64,000 nt of DNA from Aquipseudomonas ullengensis (GCF_014174475.1 NZ_JACJUD010000004.1:186001-250000), one strand, 5' to 3'; positions 1-11,095 are shown, counted from the first letter of the stretch. The notes: generated from the sequence alone by a model not told the origin. A program made the numbers and translations.

Positions 1-1053
1 GATGCGCTTGAAGTGGTCGATATCGAACATCAACAACGCTATCGGTCTATTGGCGTCAGAGGATTGCTGCCTGGCCTGCTCATAAAAGGCCCAGCGATTG
101 AGCAGGCCGCTGAGTTGGTCATGCGACGCCATGTACTGCATGTGTTGCAGCAACTTATTGCGTGCAGCCATAACGCTGGCCACCGTTAGTGGCGCGAAGG
201 CTAGCAGGGTGATACCGAGCCGCAAGGAAAGCAGCATGGGGAGCGAATTCATGTCGAACGGTGCCAGCGGGATGCCCACGATAGCGATCATGACGAGCAA
301 GATGCTAATGAAAGCAAAGGTCAGCCAGGCCGTTGTAAAGACGCTATAGCTCAGTGCGCACCACAGCAGTGCTGGCACGGCGAAGGCCACCGCTCCGGGG
401 CCGCCCACCATCAGGCTGAGGGCACAGGAGATCACCAGGCTGACAGCAGGCAAGGCATGCACCAGTCCCTGTCGAGAAATGAGCAGCGCCTGCCGCCTGT
501 CTTTCAGACGCTCAGGCCAGTCGGGCATGGTGAGCAGCACTGGCAAGATCGCGATGTAATTGACCAACTCGGTGACGAACCAGAGCGTCAGACCTGCGAC
601 AGCGCTGCCATCAAACAGCAGGGGGTTGATGATTGCGCCAACCACCCCCGAGGCGAGGGAGGCAAGCGTCACTGCCAGAGCCAGGTAGGGTACTGAGAGC
701 GGGCTACGCAGGGAGCGGTGTTCTGCACTGAGGCGCGACAGCAAGAGATAAGCGCTGATCACCCCTACCAGGTTGCCTAGTGTAAGCATCAGCGTCTGGA
801 TTGGCGGGCCGCCGGTAGCGCTGTCGGCAATGATATAAGCCGCTATACCGCCAAACCAGCCAGAGGGCCTGGCCAGCTGGGGGTAACGCACCATGAGACC
901 GAGCAACAAGGCATTGGCGGGCCAGATAGTTGCCAGGTGGCCCAGCGGGCGGGTAGCGATACCCAGTAGGCAGGCTGTCAGAACCAGCAGGAAGACCAGG
1001 CCGGCAATTTTCAGCTCGGCTGACCAAGCTTTCCTAGTAGGGGCGCTCTCCAA
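1..1053 (-). CDS. Membrane diguanylate cyclase (MASE1-like sensor + GGDEF), 3' part outside window
   Basis: The reading frame runs leftward off the window. The first ~270 residues are a chain of hydrophobic segments containing GHLATIWPANALLLGL, which resembles the MASE1 integral-membrane sensory domain. They are followed by ASHDQLSGLLNRWAF and then LLMFDIDHFKRI, the start of a GGDEF domain (metal-binding Asp region), where the window ends. The expected product would make cyclic di-GMP at the inner membrane in response to an unknown signal. I chose a TTG start at 1053 because GGAG lies 6 bases upstream and an in-frame TAG lies just before it; no ATG start fits. The GGDEF signature itself and any C-terminal EAL domain lie outside the window, so activity cannot be judged. 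Confidence 0.85.
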   Translation of the reverse strand, partial: MESAPTRKAWSAELKIAGLVFLLVLTACLLGIATRPLGHLATIWPANALLLGLMVRYPQLARPSGWFGGIAAYIIADSATGGPPIQTLMLTLGNLVGVISAYLLLSRLSAEHRSLRSPLSVPYLALAVTLASLASGVVGAIINPLLFDGSAVAGLTLWFVTELVNYIAILPVLLTMPDWPERLKDRRQALLISRQGLVHALPAVSLVISCALSLMVGGPGAVAFAVPALLWCALSYSVFTTAWLTFAFISILLVMIAIVGIPLAPFDMNSLPMLLSLRLGITLLAFAPLTVASVMAARNKLLQHMQYMASHDQLSGLLNRWAFYEQARQQSSDANRPIALLMFDIDHFKRI

Positions 1054-1115
1054 GATCTACTCCATCTGGCCTGGCCAGTAACTTCACATCCTGCCAATAG
1101 TTATTGGCGCAAAGC

Positions 1116-1928
1116 TCAGTCTAGCTCCAGCCAGATCGGCGCGTGGTCGGAGGGTTTCTCCATACCGCGCAGGTCATAGTCGACGCCGGCATCCTTGATT
1201 CGCCCCTGCAGCGGCGCGCTGGCGAGGATCACGTCGATACGCAGGCCGCGCTTGGGCTCGTCCTCGAAGCCGCGGCTGCGGTAGTCGAACCAGCTGAAAC
1301 GGTCATTTACCGCCGGATTGAGGTGACGGAAGCTGTCGACCAGGCCCCAGCCCTTGAGGGTCGCCAGCCATTCGCGCTCTTCGGGCAGGAAGCTGCACTT
1401 GCCGGTCTTCAGCCAGCGCAGGCGGTTGGGCTCGCCGATGCCGATATCGATGTCTTCCGGGGAGATATTGATGTCGCCCATCACCACCAGCGGTTGCTCG
1501 GGTTTGAACTGGGTCAGCAGCAGGTTCTGCAGGTCGGCATAGAAGCGCTGTTTGGCCGGGAACTTGGTGGGGTGGTCGCGGCTTTCGCCCTGGGGAAAGT
1601 AGCCGTTCATCACGGTCAGCGGATTGCCGTGCTCGTCGGCGTAAGTGCCGTAGATGAAGCGGCGCTGGGCGTCGTCCTCATCACCGGGAAAACCCTTGTG
1701 CAGTTCCAGCGGCGCCTGGCGCGAGAGCAGGGCGACGCCGTAATGGCCCTTCTGCCCGTGGTAATGCACGTGGTAGCCGAGTGCACGGATTTCCGCCTCG
1801 GGGAACTGTGGGTCATCGACCTTGGTTTCCTGCAGGCCGATCACATCCGGCTGGTGTTTTTCGATCAATGCCGCCAGTTGATGAGGGCGGGCACGCAGGC
1901 CGTTGATATTGAAGGAAACGATCTTCAT
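1116..1928 (-). CDS. xthA: Exodeoxyribonuclease III
   Basis: A 270-residue protein of the exonuclease III/AP endonuclease family, which repairs abasic sites and removes 3' blocking groups. It opens with [15 protein letters not shown], has the metal-binding Glu in LQETKV, and has [14 protein letters not shown] and [10 protein letters not shown] at the expected places for the catalytic Asp/Asn and the final Asp-His pair. Length matches the family. An in-frame GTG three codons upstream (1937) is possible, but the ATG at 1928 gives the usual family N-terminus. It is a single gene between the diguanylate cyclase, which is on the same strand, and a divergent acetyltransferase. Confidence 0.95.
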   Translation of the reverse strand: MKIVSFNINGLRARPHQLAALIEKHQPDVIGLQETKVDDPQFPEAEIRALGYHVHYHGQKGHYGVALLSRQAPLELHKGFPGDEDDAQRRFIYGTYADEHGNPLTVMNGYFPQGESRDHPTKFPAKQRFYADLQNLLLTQFKPEQPLVVMGDINISPEDIDIGIGEPNRLRWLKTGKCSFLPEEREWLATLKGWGLVDSFRHLNPAVNDRFSWFDYRSRGFEDEPKRGLRIDVILASAPLQGRIKDAGVDYDLRGMEKPSDHAPIWLELD

Positions 1929-2097
1929 GGGGAGCACCCAGCGGGGAAAAGGGCGATGCTAGCCCAGTCACCGGGCGACGGCCAGCGTCTGGCAGCGCCA
2001 GGAGACGGGTGCTACCTTGGCTCCTGACCCGTACGAACCTGCTCTTCAGCCTCCGTGCCGAGCACGCTCAAAACCTATAACAACAGAGGTCAGCCTG

Positions 2098-2739
2098 ATG
2101 CCCCATCGCACCGCCGAAGTCCGCATGCTGCAACACGGTTACGTTCGCGAAGCCCGTTCGCTGCTGTACCACGCCTATCGCCATGACCCGACCTTCGGTT
2201 ATCTGTTCGAAAGCGAACGGCCGGGGTTCGACCAGCGTGTGCGCGCCACGGTGCGCGAGCTGGTGCACCAGCATTTCGCCGAAGACCTGCCGGCCATCGG
2301 CCTGGTGATCGAGGAACGCCTGGTGGGCATCGCCCTGATCGCGCCACCGCAGCGACGCCTGGGGATTACCGAGAGCTGGGGTTGGCGCCTGCGCATGTTG
2401 ATGACCACGGGCTTCCGCTGCACCAAGCGCTACCTCGAATACCACGACGCCGTACTCGCTTGCCTGCCGCCGGGGCCTTACCACGTGCTGCCGCTGATTG
2501 GCGTGCACCCGGAGTTCCAGGGCCAGCACCTGGGCGAGCAGTTGCTGGCGGCGCTGCACAACTGGTGCGCCGAGGACTCCAGCTCGCAGGGCGTGGTGCT
2601 CGACACCGGCAACCCGCATTACCTGGAGTTCTACAAACGCCAGGGCTACGAGGAAATCGGCGAAGTGGCGGTCGGGCCGATTCTCGAGCACGTGTTCTTC
2701 CATCCCAATCCGCAGGCGACGCTGCAGGCCAGTGCCTGA
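2098..2739 (+). CDS. GNAT-family N-acetyltransferase
   Basis: A 213-residue protein with a C-terminal GNAT fold. VLPLIGVHPEFQGQHLGEQLL is the acetyl-CoA-binding motif A (V-x-P-x-x-Q-x-x-G-x-G/L), and VLDTGNPHYLEFYKRQGYEEIGE is the motif B region. The N-terminal part is typical of small stand-alone acetyltransferases in Pseudomonas. The substrate cannot be told from sequence. The start is set by AGAGGT about 9 bases before the ATG at 2098; the frame is open further upstream but without a ribosome site. It is followed directly by a strong terminator, so it is probably monocistronic. Confidence 0.85.
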   Translation: MPHRTAEVRMLQHGYVREARSLLYHAYRHDPTFGYLFESERPGFDQRVRATVRELVHQHFAEDLPAIGLVIEERLVGIALIAPPQRRLGITESWGWRLRMLMTTGFRCTKRYLEYHDAVLACLPPGPYHVLPLIGVHPEFQGQHLGEQLLAALHNWCAEDSSSQGVVLDTGNPHYLEFYKRQGYEEIGEVAVGPILEHVFFHPNPQATLQASA

Positions 2740-2778
2740 TCGAGCAAAGAACACCGGGTGATGCTTTGCGTATCCAAT

Positions 2779-2817
2779 AAAAAAGGCCTGCAGAAAATGC
2801 AGGCCTTTTTTGTTTGC
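2779..2817 (+). terminator. Rho-independent terminator after the GNAT gene
   Basis: A near-perfect hairpin with GGCCTGCA / TGCAGGCC arms extended by an A-run and T-run around a GAAAA loop, ending in six T residues. The A/T symmetry means it could also work on the other strand, but the gene it follows is on the plus strand. Confidence 0.9.
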
Positions 2818-2932
2818 CGAGGCCAATCGCGCTAACCTCCATCACCACTGAACGCCGGCCCGGCCGGTCAGTCATTTTCCCAGCCGCGATGCTTTGGTGT
2901 CGGGCTCAACTCCAGCGATAAGGACAACTCAA

Positions 2933-3433
2933 ATGGCTCAAGTAACCCTCAAGGGCAACCCGATCCAGGTCGAAGGCCAATTGCCGCAAGCCGGTCAGCA
3001 GGCTCCGGCATTCAGCCTGGTGGCCAAGGACCTTTCCGACGTGAGCCTGGCCAGCCTGGCCGGCAAGCGCAAAGTGCTGAACATCTTCCCCAGCGTCGAC
3101 ACGCCGACCTGCGCCACCTCGGTGCGCAAATTCAATACCGAAGCGAGCAAGCTGGCCAACACCGTGGTGCTGTGCATTTCGGCCGACCTGCCGTTCGCCC
3201 AGGCGCGCTTCTGCGGTTCCGAAGGCCTGGAAAACGTGATCAACCTGTCGACCATGCGCGGCGCCGATTTCCTCAAGAACTACGGCGTGGCTTTCGGCAA
3301 CGGCCCGCTGGTAGGCGTTGCGGCGCGTGCGGTGGTCGTGCTCGACGAGAATGACAAGGTGCTGCACAGCGAGCTGGTTGGCGAAATCGCCGACGAGCCG
3401 AACTACGAAGCAGCCATCGCTGCGCTGAAATAA
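2933..3433 (+). CDS. tpx: Thiol peroxidase (Tpx, atypical 2-Cys peroxiredoxin)
   Basis: A 166-residue peroxiredoxin that reduces H2O2 and alkyl hydroperoxides with thioredoxin. The peroxidatic Cys is in [15 protein letters not shown] and the resolving Cys in [10 protein letters not shown], the spacing seen in Tpx. [10 protein letters not shown] and the C-terminal [16 protein letters not shown] are typical. The start ATG at 2933 follows AAGGAC by about 7 bases and gives the canonical [11 protein letters not shown]. It stands alone between two hairpin terminators. Confidence 0.96.
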   Translation: MAQVTLKGNPIQVEGQLPQAGQQAPAFSLVAKDLSDVSLASLAGKRKVLNIFPSVDTPTCATSVRKFNTEASKLANTVVLCISADLPFAQARFCGSEGLENVINLSTMRGADFLKNYGVAFGNGPLVGVAARAVVVLDENDKVLHSELVGEIADEPNYEAAIAALK

Positions 3434-3451
3434 GTACGCCCGCGTACCCCG

Positions 3452-3480
3452 ACGGCCTGCCATGCAGGCCGTTTTCATTT
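3452..3480 (+). terminator. Rho-independent terminator after tpx
   Basis: Nine-base perfect stem ACGGCCTGC / GCAGGCCGT with a CAT loop, followed by TTTCATTT. Confidence 0.8.
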
Positions 3481-3595
3481 GCAAACTTTAAACGCCTTGT
3501 TACGTCAATTAAGGGTAAATAGGCGGTAAAGACCCTTTGCCTGGCCGTACAGAGTAATTATCGTTCACGCTCTCCAGGAAAGTGACCCCAACCCC

Positions 3596-4810
3596 ATGCC
3601 CGATATTCGTTCTGCGCCACGCTTTTCCCGCACGTGGCTGATTGCCCTGCTTGTGCTCGTTGTAGTCCTGCTGCTCTGGTGGCAGTGGCCGGCAAAATCG
3701 CAGGGCGAGGCGGGGCCGGGGCAGAAAGGGCCATGGGCGCGTGACGAAGGACCGGTGCCGGTGCGTTTGGCCAGCGTGACGCGTGGCGACTTCAATATCG
3801 AATTGAAGGCACTGGGCACTGTGACGGCGCTGAACACGGTCAACGTGCGTTCGCGGGTCGATGGTGAGCTGACCAAGGTGCTGTTCGAGGAAGGCCAACT
3901 GGTCAAGGCTGGCGAGCCGCTCGCGCAGATCGATCCGCGTCCCTACCAGATAGCGCTGCAACAGGCTGAAGGTACCCTGGCGCAGAGCCAGGCACAGTTG
4001 CAGAACGCCGAGATCGACCTAGCCCGCTATAAAGGCCTGTACGCCGAAGACTCCATCGCCAAGCAGACCCTGGACACCCAGGTCGCCCTGGTTGGCCAGT
4101 ACCGAGGTACGGTGAAGAATAACCAGGCCGCCGTCGCCGATGCCCGCCTCAATCTCGATTTCACCCGCATTCGCGCCCCGATCTCCGGGCGCGTGGGCCT
4201 GCGCCAGGTCGACCTCGGCAACCAGGTCAAGAGCAGCGACACCACGCCGCTGGTGGTGATCACCCAGGTCGAGCCGATTGCCGTCAGCTTCACCTTGCCC
4301 GAGGGCGAACTGCCACCGGTGCTGGCCAAGGTGCGCGCCAAGCAGAAGCTGCTGGTGCAGGCCTGGGATCGCGGCGAGCAGTTGCAATTGGCCGAGGGCA
4401 CTCTGCACAGCCTGGACAACCAGATCGACATCACTACCGGCACGGTCAAGCTCAAGGCGCGCTTTGAGAATGCCAGCGAGCAACTGTTCCCCAACCAGTT
4501 CGTCAATGTCCGCCTGCGCGTGGAAACCCGCGCCGGCGCCACCTTGATCCCCTCGGCGGCGCTGCAGTTCGGTTCGCGCGGGACCTTCGTCTTCCTGGTC
4601 GGCACAGACCACAAGGTGCAGGTGCACCGGGTCACGGTAGGCGCCAGCGATGGCCCGACGACGCTGATCAGCGAAGGCCTGGCGGTGGGTGACCGTGTGG
4701 TGATGGAGGGCACCGACAAGCTCAAGGATGGCAGTGACGTGCAAGAGATCGACGACAGCGGCAAGGCGGTGGAAACCGCCCACAAGGCACCGGCGAAGAA
4801 AGACGCATGA
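3596..4810 (+). CDS. muxA: RND efflux periplasmic adaptor MuxA (MdtA-like)
   Basis: A 404-residue membrane fusion protein. An N-terminal membrane anchor (residues ~12–30, hydrophobic, no lipobox) is followed by the lipoyl/barrel-sandwich half-motif [36 protein letters not shown], an alpha-helical hairpin (~residues 120–180), the second lipoyl half ([19 protein letters not shown]) and a C-terminal beta-barrel/membrane-proximal domain. It links the inner-membrane pumps to the outer-membrane channel. Two different RND genes follow it, as in MuxABC-OpmB of P. aeruginosa and MdtABC of E. coli, which is why I use these names. Its stop overlaps the muxB start (ATGA), implying translational coupling. 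Confidence 0.93.
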   Translation: MPDIRSAPRFSRTWLIALLVLVVVLLLWWQWPAKSQGEAGPGQKGPWARDEGPVPVRLASVTRGDFNIELKALGTVTALNTVNVRSRVDGELTKVLFEEGQLVKAGEPLAQIDPRPYQIALQQAEGTLAQSQAQLQNAEIDLARYKGLYAEDSIAKQTLDTQVALVGQYRGTVKNNQAAVADARLNLDFTRIRAPISGRVGLRQVDLGNQVKSSDTTPLVVITQVEPIAVSFTLPEGELPPVLAKVRAKQKLLVQAWDRGEQLQLAEGTLHSLDNQIDITTGTVKLKARFENASEQLFPNQFVNVRLRVETRAGATLIPSAALQFGSRGTFVFLVGTDHKVQVHRVTVGASDGPTTLISEGLAVGDRVVMEGTDKLKDGSDVQEIDDSGKAVETAHKAPAKKDA

Positions 4811-7800
4811 ACGCTTCACGCCTGTTCATCCTGCGCCCGGTCGCCACCACGCTGCTGATGGTGGCGATCTTCCTCACGGGTCTGATTGCCTACCGCATGC
4901 TGCCGGTCTCGGCGCTGCCGGAAGTGGACTACCCGACCATCCGCGTGATGACGCTCTATCCAGGCGCCAGTCCGGAGGTGATGACCAGTGCGGTCACCGC
5001 GCCGCTGGAGCGCCAGCTCGGACAGATGCCGGGCCTCAAACAGATGTCCTCGGCCAGCTCCGGCGGCGCGTCGGTGATTGCGCTGCGCTTCAACCTCGAC
5101 ATCAACCTGGACGTGGCCGAGCAGGAAGTGCAGGCGGCGATCAACGCGGCGAGCAACCTGTTGCCGACCGATCTGCCGGCACCGCCGGTGTACAACAAGG
5201 TCAACCCGGCCGACACCCCGGTGCTGACCCTGGCGATCAGCTCCAAGACCCTGCCGCTGACGGAAGTACACGACCTGATCGACACGCGCATGGCGCAGAA
5301 ACTGGCGCAGATCAGCGGCGTCGGCCTGGTCAGCCTGGCTGGCGGGCAACGTCCGGCCGTACGCATCAAGGTCAACCCACAAGCGCTGGCCAGCCACGGC
5401 CTCAACCTGGCGGACGTGCGCACGCTGATCACCGCGAGCAACGTCAACCAGCCCAAGGGCAACTTCGACGGCCCGACCCGGGTCTCGCAACTGGATGCCA
5501 ACGACCAGTTGAAGAGCGCCGGCGAGTACCGCTCGCTGATCCTCAAGTACGAGAACGGCGCGCCGCTGCGCCTGCAGGATGTCGCCGAGATCGTCGATGG
5601 CGCCGAGAACGACCGCCTGGCCGCCTGGGCCGACCTCAACGAGACCGTGCTGCTGACCATCCAGCGCCAGCCCGGCGCCAACGTCATCGATGTGGTCAAC
5701 CGCATCCAGTACCTGCTGCCGCAGATCACCGCTTCTTTGCCGGCCGGGCTCGAGGTCAAGGTGCTGACCGACCGCACGCAGACCATCCGCGCTGCGGTCA
5801 GCGACGTGCAGTTCGAGCTGATGCTGGCCATCGGCTTGGTGGTGCTGGTGACTTTCCTGTTCCTGCGCAAGGTCTCGGCCACCATTATTCCGTCCGTGGC
5901 TGTGCCGCTGTCATTGATCGGCACCTTCGGCGTGATGTACCTGGCCGGGTTTTCGGTCAACAACCTGACGCTGATGGCCCTGACCATCGCCACCGGGTTC
6001 GTGGTCGACGATGCCATCGTCATGCTGGAGAACATCTCGCGCCACCTGGAGGAGGGTGAAACGCCGATGAACGCGGCGCTCAAGGGCGCGCGGCAGATCG
6101 GCTTCACCCTGATATCGCTGACCTTCTCGCTGATCGCCGTGCTGATTCCGCTGCTGTTCATGGCCGATGTGGTGGGGCGCCTGTTCCGCGAATTCGCCAT
6201 CACCCTGGCGGTGGCCATTCTGATTTCCCTGGTGGTGTCGCTGACCCTCACGCCGATGATGTGCGCGCGCTTGCTCAAACAAGAGAAAGACGAAGACCAC
6301 GGCCGTTTCTACCGCGCCAGTGGCGCCTTCATCGACAACCTGATCGAGCGCTACGGCGTAGGCCTGCGCTGGGTGCTCAAGCACCAGCCGCTGACCCTGC
6401 TGGTGGCGCTCGGCACCCTGGCTCTGACCGTGGTGCTGTACCTGGCGGTGCCCAAGGGCTTCTTCCCGGTGCAGGACACCGGGGTGATCCAGGGCATTTC
6501 CGAGGCGCCGCAGAGTATTTCCTTCGCTGCCATGAGCGAACGCCAGCAGCGCCTGGCCCAAGTGGTGCTGAAGGACCCGGCAGTGGCCAGCCTGTCGTCC
6601 TATATCGGTGTCGACGGCGACAACCCGACGCTCAACAGCGGGCGCCTGTTGATCAACCTCAAGCCGCACCGCGAGCGCGATGCCGACGCCAGCGAGGTGA
6701 TCGAGCGTCTGCGTCCGCAGCTGGCGCAGGTACCCGGTATCCAGCTGTTCCTGCAGCCGGTGCAGGATCTGACCATCGAGGACCGGGTCAGCCGCACCCA
6801 GTTCCAGTTCAGCCTGGAGTCGCCGAGCCTGGAGCTGCTGGAAGAGTGGACGCCCAAGCTGATCGACGCCCTGAGCCAGAAAGCAGAGCTGCGTGATGTC
6901 GCCAGCGACCTGCAGAGCCGTGGCCTGCAAGTGCTGCTGCGGATCGACCGTGACGCCGCCGCGCGCCTGGGCGTGAGCGTCGCTGATATCGACAACGCGC
7001 TATACGACGCCTTTGGCCAGCGGCAGATTTCCACCATTTTCACTCAGGCCAGCCAGTACCGCGTGGTGCTGGAAAGCCAGGGTGCCGGCAGCCTGGGGCC
7101 AGCCGCGCTGGGGCGCATCCATGTCGCTACCGAAGGTGGCACGCAGGTGCCGCTGGCTTCGCTGGCGCATGTGGAGGAGGGGGCTGCGGCGCTGCTGATC
7201 AACCACATCGGCCAGTTCCCGGCGGTGACCGTGTCCTTCAACCTGGCCGAAGGTGCTTCGCTGGGCGAGGCAGTGGCAGTGATCGAGCAGGCGCAGCGCG
7301 ATATCGGTATGCCGAGTGGCATCCAGAGTGAATTCCAGGGCGCTGCGGAAGCGTTCCGGGCCTCGCTGTCGAGCACGCTGCTGCTGATTTTGGCGGCGGT
7401 GGTGACCATGTACATCGTGCTGGGCGTGCTCTACGAGAGCTACATCCACCCGATCACCATCCTCTCCACGCTGCCCTCGGCGGGTGTCGGTGCCTTGCTG
7501 GCGTTGCTGCTGTCGGGCAACGACCTGGGGTTGATCGCCATCATCGGCATCATCCTGCTGATCGGCATCGTCAAGAAGAACGCGATCATGATGATCGACT
7601 TCGCCCTGGAGGCCGAACGCAACCAGGGTATGAGCCCGGAAGCGGCGATCTACCAGGCGGCGCTGCTGCGTTTCCGGCCGATTCTGATGACCACCCTGGC
7701 CGCCTTGTTCGGCGCGGTGCCGTTGATGCTGGCCACCGGCTCCGGTGCTGAGCTGCGTCAGCCACTGGGCCTGGTGATGGTCGGTGGGCTGCTGTTGAGC

Positions 7801-7899
7801 CAGGTGCTGACGCTGTTCACCACGCCGGTGATCTACCTGTGGTTCGATCGTTTGTCGCGCCGCTTCATCGGTCGCAGCGCGGCTGGGGTGGCGCTGTGA
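4807..7899 (+). CDS. muxB: RND efflux transporter MuxB
   Basis: A 1030-residue inner-membrane proton/drug antiporter of the HAE1 RND family. It begins [21 protein letters not shown], has the usual twelve membrane segments with two large periplasmic loops, and carries the TM4 proton-relay motif [17 protein letters not shown] plus [16 protein letters not shown] in the second half. The [12 protein letters not shown] and [15 protein letters not shown] regions are porter-domain sequence. MuxB and MuxC are paralogues that work together in one pump in the known MuxABC and MdtABC systems. The start overlaps the muxA stop. Downstream, an 85-base gap with a palindromic repeat separates it from muxC. 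Confidence 0.93.
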   Translation: MNASRLFILRPVATTLLMVAIFLTGLIAYRMLPVSALPEVDYPTIRVMTLYPGASPEVMTSAVTAPLERQLGQMPGLKQMSSASSGGASVIALRFNLDINLDVAEQEVQAAINAASNLLPTDLPAPPVYNKVNPADTPVLTLAISSKTLPLTEVHDLIDTRMAQKLAQISGVGLVSLAGGQRPAVRIKVNPQALASHGLNLADVRTLITASNVNQPKGNFDGPTRVSQLDANDQLKSAGEYRSLILKYENGAPLRLQDVAEIVDGAENDRLAAWADLNETVLLTIQRQPGANVIDVVNRIQYLLPQITASLPAGLEVKVLTDRTQTIRAAVSDVQFELMLAIGLVVLVTFLFLRKVSATIIPSVAVPLSLIGTFGVMYLAGFSVNNLTLMALTIATGFVVDDAIVMLENISRHLEEGETPMNAALKGARQIGFTLISLTFSLIAVLIPLLFMADVVGRLFREFAITLAVAILISLVVSLTLTPMMCARLLKQEKDEDHGRFYRASGAFIDNLIERYGVGLRWVLKHQPLTLLVALGTLALTVVLYLAVPKGFFPVQDTGVIQGISEAPQSISFAAMSERQQRLAQVVLKDPAVASLSSYIGVDGDNPTLNSGRLLINLKPHRERDADASEVIERLRPQLAQVPGIQLFLQPVQDLTIEDRVSRTQFQFSLESPSLELLEEWTPKLIDALSQKAELRDVASDLQSRGLQVLLRIDRDAAARLGVSVADIDNALYDAFGQRQISTIFTQASQYRVVLESQGAGSLGPAALGRIHVATEGGTQVPLASLAHVEEGAAALLINHIGQFPAVTVSFNLAEGASLGEAVAVIEQAQRDIGMPSGIQSEFQGAAEAFRASLSSTLLLILAAVVTMYIVLGVLYESYIHPITILSTLPSAGVGALLALLLSGNDLGLIAIIGIILLIGIVKKNAIMMIDFALEAERNQGMSPEAAIYQAALLRFRPILMTTLAALFGAVPLMLATGSGAELRQPLGLVMVGGLLLSQVLTLFTTPVIYLWFDRLSRRFIGRSAAGVAL

Positions 7900-7908
7900 T
7901 TGCGTTCC

Positions 7909-7972
7909 GTAGGAGCCAGCTTGCTGGCGATCAGTCTCCCTGCAGAAGCATCGCCAGCAAGCTGGCTCCTAC
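7909..7972. repeat. REP-type palindrome between muxB and muxC
   Basis: Two perfect 23-base inverted arms (7909–7931 and 7950–7972; arm begins GTAGGAGCCAGCTTGCTGGC) around an 18-base loop. This is the Pseudomonas GTAGGAGC-type repetitive extragenic palindrome. It fills nearly the whole muxB–muxC gap, and the bases just after its right arm (CAGGGGCGG) supply the only purine-rich ribosome site for muxC. Confidence 0.85.
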
Positions 7973-7984
7973 AGGGGCGGTGTT

Positions 7985-10900
7985 GTGAACCTCTCCGCGC
8001 CCTTTATCCGCCGCCCGGTTGCCACGCTGTTGCTGAGCCTGGCCATCCTCCTGCTGGGTGGCGTGAGCTTTGGCCTGCTGCCGGTGGCGCCGTTGCCGAA
8101 GATGGACTTCCCGGCCATCGTGGTTACCGCCAACCTGGCCGGCGCCAGCCCTCAGGTGATGGCGTCCACCGTGGCCACGCCACTGGAGCGCTCGCTCGGC
8201 AGCATCGCTGGAATCAGCGAGATGACCAGCCGCAGCAGCCAGGGCAGCACGCAGATCGTCATCCTGTTCGACCTCAACCGTGACGTGGATGCCGCTGCCC
8301 GCGAGGTGCAGGCGGCCATCAACGCCGCGCGCAACCTGTTGCCCAGCGGCATGCGCAGCATGCCGGTGTACAAGAAGTTCAACCCCTCGCAGGCACCGAT
8401 CATGGTGCTGTCGCTGACCTCGCCGGTGCTGGACAAGAGCCAGCTGTACGACCTGGCCTCCACCGTGATCGCGCAAAAACTGGCGCAGGTGCAGGGCGTG
8501 GGGCAGATCCAGATTGGCGGCAGCTCGCTGCCGGCCGTGCGGGTCGAGTTGGAGCCGCGCTTGCTCGACCAGTACGGCATCGCCCTGGACGAGGTGCGCA
8601 CGGCCATCGCTGACGCCAACCAGGATCGCCCCAAGGGCAATGTCGAAGACGCCAGTCGCAACTGGCAGGTGCAGGCAAACGATCAATTGCACAAGGCTGC
8701 CGACTACGAGCCGCTGATCATCCGCTACCAGAACAATGCCGCCGTGCGCCTGGGCGATGTGGCCAAGGTTCACGACTCGGTGGAGAACCGCTACAACAAC
8801 GGTTTTTACAACGACGAGCGGGCCGTGCTGCTGGTGATCAACCGCCAGCCTGGGGCCAATATCATCGAGACGGTCGAGGACATCCGTGCCCAGTTGCCGG
8901 GCCTGCAAGCGGTGGTGCCAGCCAGCGCGACCCTGCAAGTGGCGATGGACCGCTCGCCGGTGATCCGCGCCACCCTGCGCGAAGCCGAGCACAGTCTGTT
9001 GATCGCCACCGTGCTGGTAATCATGGTGGTGTTCGCCTTCCTTGGCCGCTGGCGCGCCGCGCTGATTCCGGCCCTGGCCGTGCCGGTGTCGCTGGTCGGT
9101 ACGTTCGCGGCGATGTACCTGCTGGATTTCTCGCTGAACAACCTGTCGCTGATGGCGCTGATCATCGCCACCGGCCTGGTGGTGGACGACGCCATCGTCG
9201 TGCTGGAGAACATCTCGCGGCATATCGAGGCAGGTGAAAGCCCGATGGTCGCGGCGTTCAAGGGCTCGCGCGAAGTGGGCTTCACTTTGCTGTCGATGAA
9301 CCTGTCGCTGGTCGCGGTGTTCCTGTCCATTTTGTTCATGGGCGGCATCGTCGCCAGCCTGTTCCGCGAGTTTGCCATCAGCCTGTCGGTGGCGATTCTG
9401 ATCTCCATGCTGGTGTCACTGACCCTTACGCCGATGCTCTGCGCCCGCTGGCTCAAGGCCGACGAGGGGCCGGAGCGCGAACCCGGGCGGCTGCAGCGTT
9501 TCGGCTCACGCCTGCAGGAACGCGTGCTGGCGGGGTACGGGCGCAGCCTGGAGTGGGCTTTGCGCCACTCGCGGCTGATGCTGGTCAGCCTGCTGGCGAC
9601 CATCGTGGTCAACGTCGCACTGTTCATCCAGGTGCCCAAGACCTTCATGCCGGAACAGGACACCGGCCAGCTGATCGGCTTCGTGCGTGGCGATGACGGC
9701 CTGTCGTTCCAGGTCATGCAGCCGAAGATGGAAGTCTTCCGCCGCGCGCTGCTGCAAGACCCGTCGATCGAGAGCGTGGCCGGTTTCATTGGTGGCGACA
9801 GCGGGATCAACAACGCCTTCCTGGTGGTGCGCCTGAAACCCATCAGCGAGCGCAGCCTGTCGGCCCAGGGGGTGATCGAGAACCTGCGCGAGACCCTGCC
9901 CAAAGTGCCCGGCGCGCGACTGATGCTGATGTCCGACCAGGACCTGCAGTTCGGCGGCCGCCAGGGGCGCAGCTCGGAAAACGAATACGTGCTGCTGGCC
10001 AGCGACCTCGGCGACCTCAACCACTGGACGCCGATAGTGCGAGATGCCCTGGCCGCGTTGCCGGAGCTGACCGATATCGACGCCAAGGAGGGCGATGGTG
10101 CCCAGCAGATCCGCCTGGTGGTGGACCGCACCACTGCGCAGCAACTGGGCGTGGACATGGCGATGGTCACGGCGGTGCTCAACAACGCCTTCAGCCAGCG
10201 GCAGATTTCCACCATCTACGACACCCTCAACCAGTACAGCGTGGTGATGGAGATCAACCCGCAGTTTGCCCAGTACCCCGAGTCACTGGCGCAGATCAAG
10301 GTGATCACCGCCGATGGTGCGCGCGTACCGCTGTCGACCTTTTCCCACTGGGAGCGCAGCCTGGAAGAGGACCGGATCAACCACCAGGGCCAGTTCGCCG
10401 CGGAAAGCATTGGCTATTCGCTGGCCAAGGACGTGACCCAGGACCAGGCCAACCAGGCGATTCGCAAGGCCGTGGCCGAGCTCAACCTGCCCACCGAGGT
10501 GCAGGGCATTCTTGGCGGCACCGGCGGGCAGTTCGAGAAGGAAGCTCAGGGCCAGCCGCTGATGATCTTCACCGCGCTGCTGGTGGTCTATATCGTCCTC
10601 GGCATCCTCTACGAGAGCTATATCCACCCGCTGACCATCCTCTCCACGCTGCCGTCGGCGGGGGTTGGTGCGCTGCTGGCGATCCTGCTTACCGGTGGCC
10701 AGTTCACCCTGATCTCCATGCTCGGGCTGTTCCTGCTGATCGGCGTGGTGAAGAAGAACGCGATCCTGATGATCGACCTGGCCCTGGAGCTGGAGCGCAA
10801 CGAGCACCTGAGCCCGCAGGAGTCGATCCGCCGCGCCTGCCTGCTGCGCTTCCGGCCGATTCTGATGACTACCCTGGCCGCGCTGCTGGGCGCCTTGCCG

Positions 10901-11095
10901 CTGCTGCTGAGCATGGCCGAGGGCGCGGAAATGCGCCGTCCGCTGGGCCTGACCATCGTCGGCGGGCTGATTCTCAGCCAGTTATTGACCCTCTACACCA
11001 CCCCGGTGGTCTACCTCCATCTCGACCGCCTGCGCCACCGGATCAACCGCTGGCGCGGCGTACGCACCGATGCTGCCCTGGATACTCCGCTATGA
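7985..11095 (+). CDS. muxC: RND efflux transporter MuxC
   Basis: A 1036-residue paralogue of MuxB. It begins NLSAPFIRRPVATLLLSLAIL, has TM4 GLVVDDAIVVLENISRHIEAGE with the paired Asp proton relay, and GVVKKNAILMIDLALELERN in the second half. The GTG start at 7985 is favoured by family length and by AGGGG about 10 bases upstream. The stop overlaps the opmB start (ATGA). In the known systems the second transporter is needed with the first for export; substrates cannot be told here. Confidence 0.93.
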   Translation: MNLSAPFIRRPVATLLLSLAILLLGGVSFGLLPVAPLPKMDFPAIVVTANLAGASPQVMASTVATPLERSLGSIAGISEMTSRSSQGSTQIVILFDLNRDVDAAAREVQAAINAARNLLPSGMRSMPVYKKFNPSQAPIMVLSLTSPVLDKSQLYDLASTVIAQKLAQVQGVGQIQIGGSSLPAVRVELEPRLLDQYGIALDEVRTAIADANQDRPKGNVEDASRNWQVQANDQLHKAADYEPLIIRYQNNAAVRLGDVAKVHDSVENRYNNGFYNDERAVLLVINRQPGANIIETVEDIRAQLPGLQAVVPASATLQVAMDRSPVIRATLREAEHSLLIATVLVIMVVFAFLGRWRAALIPALAVPVSLVGTFAAMYLLDFSLNNLSLMALIIATGLVVDDAIVVLENISRHIEAGESPMVAAFKGSREVGFTLLSMNLSLVAVFLSILFMGGIVASLFREFAISLSVAILISMLVSLTLTPMLCARWLKADEGPEREPGRLQRFGSRLQERVLAGYGRSLEWALRHSRLMLVSLLATIVVNVALFIQVPKTFMPEQDTGQLIGFVRGDDGLSFQVMQPKMEVFRRALLQDPSIESVAGFIGGDSGINNAFLVVRLKPISERSLSAQGVIENLRETLPKVPGARLMLMSDQDLQFGGRQGRSSENEYVLLASDLGDLNHWTPIVRDALAALPELTDIDAKEGDGAQQIRLVVDRTTAQQLGVDMAMVTAVLNNAFSQRQISTIYDTLNQYSVVMEINPQFAQYPESLAQIKVITADGARVPLSTFSHWERSLEEDRINHQGQFAAESIGYSLAKDVTQDQANQAIRKAVAELNLPTEVQGILGGTGGQFEKEAQGQPLMIFTALLVVYIVLGILYESYIHPLTILSTLPSAGVGALLAILLTGGQFTLISMLGLFLLIGVVKKNAILMIDLALELERNEHLSPQESIRRACLLRFRPILMTTLAALLGALPLLLSMAEGAEMRRPLGLTIVGGLILSQLLTLYTTPVVYLHLDRLRHRINRWRGVRTDAALDTPL

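Noticed and set aside
1093..1108. GCCAATA-N2-TATTGGC palindrome after xthA
   Set aside because: Seven-base AT-rich stem without a T-tract; too weak to call a terminator and no reason to call an operator.
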